From an uncultured Bacilli bacterium (GTDB taxonomy: Bacteria > Bacillota_I > Bacilli_A > RF39 > UBA660), in assembly GCA_947632495.1 (NCBI GenBank), contig CANRPL010000069.1, forward strand, positions 1-5,393: a stretch of 5,393 nucleotides of DNA, written 5' to 3'. The notes under the pieces were generated by a model that saw only the letters and a list, made by a program, of their open reading frames with translations, searched no databases and was not told the DNA's origin. This document shows positions 1 through 4,834 of this stretch, piece by piece. Position numbers and translations under genes: made by a program. Numbering within the stretch: the stretch's first letter is position 1; every line of letters starts with the position of its first letter.

Positions 1-1
1 A

Positions 2-304
2 TTATTTTTCTTTAATTGTTTTAATTTCAACTTTAGTATATGGTTGACGATGTCCTTGTGTACGATGATAATTCTTCTTTTGATTATACTTATAAACAAG
101 AACTTTTTTAGCTTTACCTTGTTTCAAAGCTTTAGCAACAACTTTAGCGCCTTTAACATAAGGATTACCAGCTTTACCATTAACCATTAAAACCTTATCG
201 AAAGTTACATCCTTACCAGCTTCAACATCTAGTTTTTCAACATAAAGAACAGTACCTTCTTCAACATAGTATTGTTTTCCACCAGTTTCAATAACTGCTT
301 TCAT
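2..304 (-). CDS. rplU: 50S ribosomal protein L21 (bL21)
   Basis: This 100-residue protein is a full-length bL21, a structural component of the large ribosomal subunit that binds 23S rRNA. The family signature is plain: it begins MKAVIETGGKQYYVEEG, has the GNPYVKGAKVVAKAL core, and ends with the basic YKYNQKKNYHRTQGHRQPYT segment typical of bL21. The ATG start at 302-304 is preceded by an excellent Shine-Dalgarno sequence (AAAGGAGG, 310-317) five bases away, and the stop is TAA at 2-4. It has its own sigma-A promoter and an L21 leader RNA upstream. In Bacillota rplU is normally followed by prp (ysxB) and rpmA, which would lie beyond the left edge of the window. The identification is secure from sequence. 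Confidence 0.98.
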   Translation of the reverse strand: MKAVIETGGKQYYVEEGTVLYVEKLDVEAGKDVTFDKVLMVNGKAGNPYVKGAKVVAKALKQGKAKKVLVYKYNQKKNYHRTQGHRQPYTKVEIKTIKEK

Positions 305-317
305 ATTTTCCTCCTTT

Positions 318-395
318 ATAATCTAAGACTCGCCATTAAGGTACTTACGTTTTGAAACCTTCTCTGTGCGGTTGTAGAATGAGGTCCTACACAGT
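318..395 (-). promoter_or_regulatory. L21 leader RNA (5' UTR of rplU)
   Basis: The roughly 80-nt leader between the rplU promoter and its Shine-Dalgarno resembles the L21 leader of low-GC Gram-positives, a putative autoregulatory structure upstream of rplU. Read on the minus strand, a CUGUG/CACAG stem (from about 394) is extended by UAG/CUA with a CAACCG bulge and encloses GACCUCAUU. A second hairpin pairs AAGGU (361-357) with ACCUU (342-338). The base pairing is read directly from the sequence; the family assignment rests on position, the GUAGGACC/AACCGCACAG motifs and my recall of the family. The likely ligand, L21 itself, is inferred. Confidence 0.8.
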
Positions 396-400
396 AATAC

Positions 401-429
401 ATTTTAACATACAAGCCTTTATTTGTCAA
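401..429 (-). promoter_or_regulatory. sigma-A promoter of rplU
   Basis: A consensus -35 box TTGACA (429-424) and a -10 box TAAAAT (406-401) are separated by exactly 17 bases, placing transcription start near 394-395 at the start of the L21 leader stem. The -35 begins only about 19 bases after the stop codon of the preceding gene, and no terminator is visible between them. Some read-through from the upstream gene into rplU is therefore possible. Confidence 0.9.
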
Positions 430-447
430 TGATTTTTAATAATTAAG

Positions 448-1047
448 TTAACTAAGTTTTTTTACTTTTTCAGGTACATATTCAGTATAGCCTTCACGGT
501 AAATTTGATACTTTCTACTTCCCATGATGTGTTCTTGAACAAAAGTCATATTTTTAACTTTCATTTTACGTGTAATTAAGATTCTTGGTCGCTTGTGCTT
601 TTCACGTTGTAACTTAAATTTAGGCTTACTAACATCCGCACCATATAGATCATACTTCGTTAAACTAATACCTAATGATTCTAAATGTTGAGCTATTTCT
701 GGAAGGCGTTTGTCTTTAATATTAGAAGCCATATCACTTGTTACAGCAGTTATCGTCGTGAATATATCTATAAGGATATTAAGAGCAATATTACCAAGAA
801 AAACATACCAACAACCTTTACAAGCAGTAATAAAAACACTATATAAATCAGCATGCGTATCTTTTATTAGACGAACCATAAAACACCCTATGGCGACAAC
901 AAATTCTTGGGCACCGACAATTTCAAGAAAATCTTTAGAAAATAATCTTTCACCCAATTCATGGCCGTCCAATTCAAATTTTCTTGATAAAGCAAAAGCA
1001 CAATTAGTTGTAAGAACCTTTTTAAATAAATTATAATTAATTATCAT
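448..1047 (-). CDS. Uncharacterised membrane-associated protein downstream of a Mn2+ riboswitch (gene 1 of a three-paralog island)
   Basis: I do not recognise this 199-residue protein as any named family. It begins MIINYN and carries hydrophobic stretches at about residues 43-61 and 68-103. The second holds a CKGC motif (Cys76 and Cys79) and Asp94. The C-terminal half is soluble and basic, with a closing block FVQEHIMGSRKYQIYREGY (169-187). That block and the N-terminus match the two neighbouring paralogs, so all three belong to one family, this being the most divergent copy; only this one has CxxC. The ATG at 1047-1045 has a modest Shine-Dalgarno (GGGGGA) about seven bases upstream. The gene lies behind its own promoter, a yybP-ykoY riboswitch and a terminator, so its expression is probably raised by Mn2+. 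A role in metal handling or in the envelope under Mn2+ load is inference from that leader only; no catalytic motif is visible. Confidence 0.8.
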   Translation of the reverse strand: MIINYNLFKKVLTTNCAFALSRKFELDGHELGERLFSKDFLEIVGAQEFVVAIGCFMVRLIKDTHADLYSVFITACKGCWYVFLGNIALNILIDIFTTITAVTSDMASNIKDKRLPEIAQHLESLGISLTKYDLYGADVSKPKFKLQREKHKRPRILITRKMKVKNMTFVQEHIMGSRKYQIYREGYTEYVPEKVKKLS

Positions 1048-1076
1048 ATATATTCCCCCATGACAATTGAAAAGAA

Positions 1077-1102
1077 AAACTTCTACTAATAAGTAGAAGT
1101 TT
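1077..1102 (-). terminator. Second terminator-like hairpin before gene 1
   Basis: On the minus strand, bases 1102-1092 pair with 1087-1077 in an unbroken 11-bp stem (AAACUUCUACU with AGUAGAAGUUU) closed by a UAUU loop. The stem runs into further U residues (1076-1075, then C, then more U). This has the form of an intrinsic terminator, though the stem is AU-rich. It lies between the riboswitch terminator and the gene 1 start. Its 5' arm is also complementary to the 3' arm of the first terminator, so the two hairpins can compete. Confidence 0.65.
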
Positions 1103-1105
1103 AAG

Positions 1106-1140
1106 AAAAAAGAGACTTCTACTTACTATGTAAAAGTCTC
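1106..1140 (-). terminator. Intrinsic terminator of the yybP-ykoY riboswitch (expression platform)
   Basis: Minus-strand bases 1140-1130 (GAGACUUUUAC) pair with 1122-1112 (GUAGAAGUCUC) to give an 11-bp stem with one U-G wobble and a seven-base loop, followed at once by six U residues (1111-1106). The 5' arm contains the CUUUUA segment (1136-1131) that also closes aptamer helix P1. Terminator and ligand-bound aptamer are therefore mutually exclusive, as expected for a transcriptional ON switch. It also lies in the path of transcripts arriving from the upstream genes 3 and 2. Confidence 0.85.
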
Positions 1141-1231
1141 GTTCAATAACTAGTATATCTTTTAACCCGAGCCGAAGCTGTAATGACGGATTAAAATCAT
1201 TCCAAAGAATGAGAACTACTCCCTTTCAATG
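1131..1231 (-). ncRNA. yybP-ykoY (Mn2+-sensing) riboswitch aptamer
   Basis: Read on the minus strand, the leader starts with AUUGAAAGGGAGUAGU, matching the conserved L1 strand of the yybP-ykoY class (AAAGGGGAGUAG, here with one G fewer). A CAUUC/GAAUG hairpin follows. Next comes a ten-pair helix (UUUUAAUCCG with CGGGUUAAAA, about 1195-1161) interrupted by UCAUUAC, so the strand reads CCGUCAUUAC, the conserved L3 element. It is capped by AGC-UUCG-GCU. The 3' end GAACGAGACUUUUAC fits the class ending. UGAAAG (1228-1223) pairs with CUUUUA (1136-1131) as P1. This class is established as a Mn2+ sensor controlling metal exporters and TerC-like proteins. The assignment is by recognised motifs and pairing, without a covariance-model score. 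Confidence 0.88.
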
Positions 1232-1237
1232 AGCTAT

Positions 1238-1266
1238 ATATTATCATATTTTCCCTTGTTTGTCAA
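1238..1266 (-). promoter_or_regulatory. sigma-A promoter of the riboswitch and gene 1
   Basis: A perfect -35 TTGACA (1266-1261) and a -10 TAATAT (1243-1238) are spaced by 17 bases. Start of transcription is predicted near 1230-1231, one or two bases before the aptamer. The -35 begins one base after the TAA stop of gene 2, so no intergenic space is spared. Gene 1 can thus be transcribed independently of genes 3 and 2, with output gated by the riboswitch. Confidence 0.9.
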
Positions 1267-1267
1267 A

Positions 1268-1816
1268 TTAGGCATTAGAATGCACAAACGATAAACGCTT
1301 ACCTTTATTATATCTTCCAATGGATAAGACATAGCGATTAGTTCCAACTGTATGCTCCTGAACTAATGATAAGTCTCTTATCTCTCCATCGAAACCATAA
1401 GTAGGTAGTAAGATATATTTTTGTTCTAAAAGAGCTGGTAGTTTATGTTCATTCCAATATAGATGATATTCTTTAGCTTCAACACTAGCATCAAGGAGTA
1501 AATCATAACTGGTTTCAACATTGTTATCACCGAGATGACAAGTTAAATTTTGAAGATGAGCTTTAGCTTTAATAGCGTAAAAATCGCTTCTAGCCATCAA
1601 TTCAGGTAATGTTTCATAAATACTTACCATGCCTAAACTAAAAGCTAAAGAAAGTGCTAGATTGCCTTCTACAAAAAGACTATTTAATATCGTAAGCGCC
1701 GGTACATAATAAAAACAAAATTTTTTTCTTTTACAACGTATTAATTTTAATGGACTTAATGGTTCCGTAGCGTTTTTTATCTCATCGATTAAATCATAAT
1801 TAATAATAATATTCAT
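1268..1816 (-). CDS. Uncharacterised membrane-associated protein (gene 2 of the three-paralog island)
   Basis: This 182-residue protein belongs to no family I recognise. It opens MNIIINYDLIDEIKNA, has a basic patch (RCKRKK, 27-32), and one long hydrophobic region at about 34-67 that could form one or two membrane segments. The C-terminal part is soluble, with YDLLLDASVE (104-113), NEHKLP (122-127), ILLPTYGFDGEI (135-146) and SLVQEHTVGTNRYVLSIGR (150-168). The last 80 residues align closely with gene 3, and the VQEH..G...Y block also matches gene 1. The ATG at 1816-1814 lies two bases after the TAG of gene 3, with a GGGG-type ribosome site inside the end of gene 3, so the pair is probably cotranscribed and translationally coupled. 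The TAA stop is at 1270-1268. Function unknown; an envelope-located role is inferred from hydrophobicity only. Confidence 0.8.
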   Translation of the reverse strand: MNIIINYDLIDEIKNATEPLSPLKLIRCKRKKFCFYYVPALTILNSLFVEGNLALSLAFSLGMVSIYETLPELMARSDFYAIKAKAHLQNLTCHLGDNNVETSYDLLLDASVEAKEYHLYWNEHKLPALLEQKYILLPTYGFDGEIRDLSLVQEHTVGTNRYVLSIGRYNKGKRLSFVHSNA

Positions 1817-1818
1817 AT

Positions 1819-2370
1819 CTATACCCCTGGCACTAAAGACGGTTTAAGCTTGCGATCTGGTGTACCGACAGTTAGTACATATTCTTTAGACCCTATCACA
1901 TGATTTTGAACAATAGATATCGTGTTGATATCACCATCTAAACCATATGTAGGTACTAATACATATTTTTTCTCAACCATCTCTGGCAACTTGCTTTCAT
2001 TAAAGTGAATTTTAAATTGACGGTCATAATATTCAGAATCAAGTAATAATGGATAACTTGTTTTAACATAATTATCATTCATCTTTTGCGCTAAAGAAGT
2101 TAAGTCTTTTTTAGCTATTTTAGCGTATGCATCATCATCAAAAGACTTACAAGCAAAATATTCAACCCCTATTAAACCACCAAATTGAATAGTTAAGCAT
2201 AGAATCGTCGCCCTTAAATCACCTGTAACAACAGCATCGACTAAAGTGTAAAGAGGAAATTGAAACCGAGCCCATTTCCTTTTATTATTGCGAATGATTT
2301 TAAACGGTGTTAACTCTTCTTTAGCATCCAATATATGTTCCCAAAAATCATAATTAATAATTATGTTCAT
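1819..2370 (-). CDS. Uncharacterised membrane-associated protein (gene 3 of the three-paralog island)
   Basis: This 183-residue protein is the first gene of the island to be transcribed and a close paralog of gene 2. It begins MNIIINYDFWEHIL, has a basic segment (RNNKRK, 27-32) and a hydrophobic region at about 36-72. Its soluble C-terminal half contains YPLLLDSE (106-113), NESKLP (124-129), YVLVPTYGLDGDI (136-148) and SIVQNHVIGSKEYVLTVG (152-169). The matching segments of gene 2 keep the same order and spacing, which argues for tandem duplication. The ATG at 2370-2368 is preceded by GGTGAT as a modest ribosome site, and a very short leader of about 15 nt separates it from a near-consensus promoter. 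The stop is TAG. No enzyme motif is visible and the function is unknown. Confidence 0.8.
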   Translation of the reverse strand: MNIIINYDFWEHILDAKEELTPFKIIRNNKRKWARFQFPLYTLVDAVVTGDLRATILCLTIQFGGLIGVEYFACKSFDDDAYAKIAKKDLTSLAQKMNDNYVKTSYPLLLDSEYYDRQFKIHFNESKLPEMVEKKYVLVPTYGLDGDINTISIVQNHVIGSKEYVLTVGTPDRKLKPSLVPGV

Positions 2371-2390
2371 ACTATCACCAAACCTGCCAT

Positions 2391-2419
2391 ATTATAATAC
2401 AATAACTTTTATAAGTCAA
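2391..2419 (-). promoter_or_regulatory. sigma-A promoter of genes 3 and 2
   Basis: The -35 TTGACT (2419-2414) and a perfect -10 TATAAT (2396-2391) are separated by 17 bases, placing the start near 2385, only about 15 nt before the gene 3 ATG. The TGA of TTGACT is itself the stop codon of the spoIVFB-like gene (2418-2416). No operator or riboswitch is visible here, so genes 3 and 2 look constitutively transcribed, in contrast to gene 1. Confidence 0.9.
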
Positions 2420-3138
2420 AATTTTTGACTAAAAAAATACTGTAATATTGCCCTTTCAGAATAGTATTTATTATTAATCAAAAAGTAATTATTTTTCTCT
2501 TTAAACATCTTTTTCATTTGATAGCCATATATCAGTTTATGATAGCGATATCTAACAGGATACTTGTAGCGGTCAAAATAAAATTTCAGCATAGTTAAAT
2601 CTAACTTTTTTATATATCTATAAACATCATAAGCTAAAAATGAAAGAACTAGATAATTGATTAAATTGACATCATAAAGAAAAAGCACAAAAATAATAAG
2701 ATAAGATACACCATAAATAGCCACATAAGAATTATAATAACTCATAAACTTATTGAGAAGTAAAAAACATAATTTAGCTCCATCAAAAGGATAAATAGGA
2801 AGTAAATTAAAAAGAAGAATAAAGTAATGATATGGGGTCGGATATATTAGATAGAAAAGAATCTGAAATAGCGGTCCATATAATAGAACAAAAAATTCTT
2901 CAAGGGAGGAAGAATTAAGTTTATAAGCAAACATCGTCATACACCCAAAAGGATATATTGTTATTTTCGCTACAGGCCAATGTAAGATAAAGCCAGCTAC
3001 TAAATGTCCTAGTTCATGAACTAAAAGAACAATCGTATAGATAGAAAATGCTTTAAAATAACCAGTTATAAAACAGATAAAAGCAATTACATAATAAAGA
3101 GGATGAATATAGATTTTAGATCTTATCTTCGTAATCAA
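2416..3138 (-). CDS. spoIVFB: SpoIVFB-like site-2 protease (M50 family intramembrane metalloprotease)
   Basis: This 240-residue polytopic membrane protein is a zinc metalloprotease of the M50 family. The catalytic HELGH lies at residues 41-45 in a membrane segment, and the second signature NLLPIYPFDGAK at 111-122 supplies the third zinc ligand, Asp119. In spore formers SpoIVFB cleaves pro-sigma-K in the mother cell. Support for that identity is the adjacent SpoIVFA-like gene and the nearby rplU, the B. subtilis gene order. The protein is shorter than B. subtilis SpoIVFB (about 288 aa) and ends in a basic, aromatic-rich tail with no recognisable CBS domain. The chosen start is TTG at 3138-3136: it has GGAG six bases upstream, inside spoIVFA, and no ATG lies before the catalytic motif. 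The overlap of 23 bp suggests translational coupling. M50 membership is certain; the sporulation role is inferred. Confidence 0.9.
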   Translation of the reverse strand: MITKIRSKIYIHPLYYVIAFICFITGYFKAFSIYTIVLLVHELGHLVAGFILHWPVAKITIYPFGCMTMFAYKLNSSSLEEFFVLLYGPLFQILFYLIYPTPYHYFILLFNLLPIYPFDGAKLCFLLLNKFMSYYNSYVAIYGVSYLIIFVLFLYDVNLINYLVLSFLAYDVYRYIKKLDLTMLKFYFDRYKYPVRYRYHKLIYGYQMKKMFKEKNNYFLINNKYYSERAILQYFFSQKF

Positions 3139-3637
3139 GCAATTCTCCGTCCTTCTTATGAACTAAATACAAAGTTTTATCACAAGTTCCAATTAAAGCT
3201 CCTTTATCAATATAATCATATAACTTAACATTAATATTACTTAAATTGCCATACCATACATCAATACCATCAACTTGTTCAATAATGACAACATTACCAT
3301 AGCCATCTTTAGTACCAGTAAAAATAACTAATCCACTTTCTAAATTGGGAACAAGATAATTATCTGTCACTTCTAATTTAAGTCCCTTATCATCTTTTGT
3401 TTTAGCGTTATACACTAATGTTTCATTAAAAACTGGTTCCGTTTTATGATAATCATCAAAGAGAATGTTCTTACCAAAAAATTGATGATATAGTTTGTTG
3501 ATAACCGCAAAAGATATATTACGAGTATACACTTCATCATAGATAAAATTCTTAATCTTACTATTAGCTTTAATACCGATTAATAAAGTTAAGGTTACAA
3601 CAATAACAATTCCTACTTTAACAAGCCACTTAAACAT
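3116..3637 (-). CDS. spoIVFA: SpoIVFA-like membrane protein with degenerate LytM/M23 domain
   Basis: This 173-residue protein has a single N-terminal membrane segment (about 4-22), a linker, and a C-terminal LytM/M23-like beta domain (about 85-170). Recognisable landmarks are SGLVIFTGTKDGYGNVVIIE (101-120) and GIDVWYGNLSNINVKLYDYIDKGALIG (about 124-150). The residues that bind zinc in active M23 peptidases are missing: the usual Y.HL is YGNL, and the His of the preceding strand is Glu or Gln. It is therefore presumably non-catalytic, as is SpoIVFA of B. subtilis, which holds and inhibits SpoIVFB until signalled. It is shorter than the B. subtilis protein (about 264 aa). The ATG at 3637-3635 has AGGTGA four bases upstream. 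The 3' end overlaps the M50 gene, which supports a functional pair. Confidence is high for the fold and partner, moderate for a sporulation function. Confidence 0.82.
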   Translation of the reverse strand: MFKWLVKVGIVIVVTLTLLIGIKANSKIKNFIYDEVYTRNISFAVINKLYHQFFGKNILFDDYHKTEPVFNETLVYNAKTKDDKGLKLEVTDNYLVPNLESGLVIFTGTKDGYGNVVIIEQVDGIDVWYGNLSNINVKLYDYIDKGALIGTCDKTLYLVHKKDGELLDYEDKI

Positions 3638-3659
3638 ATCATCACCTATTAAAGTATAT

Positions 3660-3690
3660 AAAAAAAGAATCGTTTTATAACCTATTCTTC
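3660..3690 (-). terminator. Weak terminator-like hairpin after pgsA
   Basis: Minus-strand AAGAAU (3689-3684, overlapping the last codon and stop of pgsA) can pair with AUUCUU (3670-3665), followed by five more U residues. The stem is only six pairs plus a possible G-U and is nearly all A-U with a 13-base loop, so it may at most attenuate transcription between pgsA and spoIVFA. Confidence 0.3.
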
Positions 3691-4311
3691 AAAGATTAAA
3701 TCACGATTCAATAAATAATATTGGATACCAGAATATATTGACAAAATAGTTGCCACAAATAACAAGAAATCAGAAACACGAATATTCCAGAATTCAAATG
3801 GCATATTATAGAATAATGTTAAGGCTATACCCGTCATAAGACAAGCTGTCTTCCATTTTCCTGATTTAATAGCCGCTACCACTTTACCTTTGTTTCCCGC
3901 AATCATCTTAATTGAATTAACAACACTATCTCGAACGATAATAACAACTGGTATAATTGGATGAATATCACCTGAAGCAGCTAATAAAATTAATACGGAA
4001 TTAACTAATACTTTATCTGCAATCGCATCAATCATCTTTCCAAAATCCGTAACTTGATTACGACTTCGCGCTAAATAGCCATCGACAAAATCAGTTAAAG
4101 ACGCTATAACAAATAATCCACCAGCAATAATATATTTTAAATCTACAACTAGTTTTTCATTAATAAAAAATTTTAACTTACTACTATCAATACCTATCAT
4201 ATCTAATGGCAATACCAAAATGATAATGATAATAACAGATAGAGCAATACGAGTTAAAGTAATTTTATTTGGTAAATTTAATATATTTTTTTTCTGTTTA
4301 TTCTTTACCAC
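3682..4311 (-). CDS. pgsA: CDP-diacylglycerol--glycerol-3-phosphate 3-phosphatidyltransferase
   Basis: This 209-residue membrane enzyme makes phosphatidylglycerophosphate from CDP-diacylglycerol and glycerol 3-phosphate, the committed step to phosphatidylglycerol. The full CDP-alcohol phosphatidyltransferase signature is intact: Asp77-Gly78-x2-Ala81-Arg82-x8-Gly91-x3-Asp95-x3-Asp99, with Asp74 just before it. The N-terminal LPNKITLTRIAL is typical of PgsA, and there are several membrane segments (about 20-37, 100-112, 117-127, 154-169, 181-199). The start is GTG at 4311-4309, with GAGGTG nine bases upstream. It overlaps the last 14 bases of the rodZ-like gene, implying coupled expression. The pair rodZ-pgsA is also adjacent in B. 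subtilis (ymfM-pgsA). The stop is TAG. Confidence 0.96.
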   Translation of the reverse strand: MVKNKQKKNILNLPNKITLTRIALSVIIIIILVLPLDMIGIDSSKLKFFINEKLVVDLKYIIAGGLFVIASLTDFVDGYLARSRNQVTDFGKMIDAIADKVLVNSVLILLAASGDIHPIIPVVIIVRDSVVNSIKMIAGNKGKVVAAIKSGKWKTACLMTGIALTLFYNMPFEFWNIRVSDFLLFVATILSIYSGIQYYLLNRDLIFEE

Positions 4312-4810
4312 TAGTCATCACACCTCTATAAACATATGCTACATCTTTATCGTTTATACCTCTTTTATCCTTATCTCTATCATTATTAGAGAATAGAACA
4401 ATCGAATAGATAATGATAAAAACGATTAAGACAGCTACACCTAATATAACATAACGCAAAATATGATTACTTTCCTTTTTCTCAATCGTATAAGGAGATG
4501 ATATTTTCTTTACATTTGTTTCTTTGCCTTTGTTGCTTGCCTTTTTTATATCATCAATTGATATTTTAGAAGTATAATCGAATACAAATTCATTGAAATC
4601 TTCGACCATTGCTTCATAATCCAAACCTAAGTATTTAGCATAATCACGAATAAAGTATTTAAGATAAAAGATATCTTTAAAGGCATCACGATTTCCCTCT
4701 TCAATATTTTTTAATTGTGAAGGTCTTAACTTTAAATCTTGAGCCGCCTCTTCAATAGAAATACCCATACTTTCACGTGTTTCCTTAAGTTTTTCACCTA
4801 TCTCTTTCAT
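4298..4810 (-). CDS. rodZ: Short RodZ-like protein (HTH_25 domain, single membrane segment)
   Basis: The 170-residue protein has an N-terminal helix-turn-helix of the RodZ/HTH_25 type (about 2-70: IGEKLKETRESMGISIEEAA, then LRPSQLKNIEEGN and YLKYFIRDYAKYLGLD), a charged linker, and one membrane helix at about 117-140. RodZ anchors MreB to the membrane and supports rod-shaped growth. After the helix only about 30 polar residues remain, so the extracellular beta domain (DUF4115) of longer RodZ proteins is absent; B. subtilis YmfM is about 288 aa. I chose the ATG at 4810-4808, with GAGG seven bases upstream; an in-frame TTG at 4837 falls inside the RNase P RNA and has no ribosome site. The neighbouring pgsA fits the usual rodZ-pgsA pairing. 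Confidence 0.88.
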   Translation of the reverse strand: MKEIGEKLKETRESMGISIEEAAQDLKLRPSQLKNIEEGNRDAFKDIFYLKYFIRDYAKYLGLDYEAMVEDFNEFVFDYTSKISIDDIKKASNKGKETNVKKISSPYTIEKKESNHILRYVILGVAVLIVFIIIYSIVLFSNNDRDKDKRGINDKDVAYVYRGVMTSGKE

Positions 4811-4834
4811 GCGAAAACCTCTATTCTTAAAAAA

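Noticed and set aside
430..450. Terminator between gene 1 and rplU
   Set aside because: The stretch is AT-rich but no stem followed by a U run can be drawn.
710..1036. Plus-strand open frame of 108 codons
   Set aside because: It lies entirely opposite gene 1, has no convincing ribosome site, and its translation shows no family features, whereas the minus-strand frame has paralogs next door.
1044..1061. Five-codon mini-ORF (ATG GGG GAA TAT ATA TGA) overlapping the gene 1 start
   Set aside because: It lacks its own ribosome site; its GGGGGA is better explained as the Shine-Dalgarno of gene 1.
1079..1136. Repeated ACTTCTACT/AGTAGAAGT units as a repeat array or CRISPR-like element
   Set aside because: Only two inverted copies are present, with no regular spacers; they form terminator hairpins tied to the riboswitch.
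1106..1231. T-box leader
   Set aside because: No T-box consensus or specifier loop is seen and the downstream gene is not amino-acid related; the GGGAGUAG and CCGUCAUUAC motifs fit yybP-ykoY.
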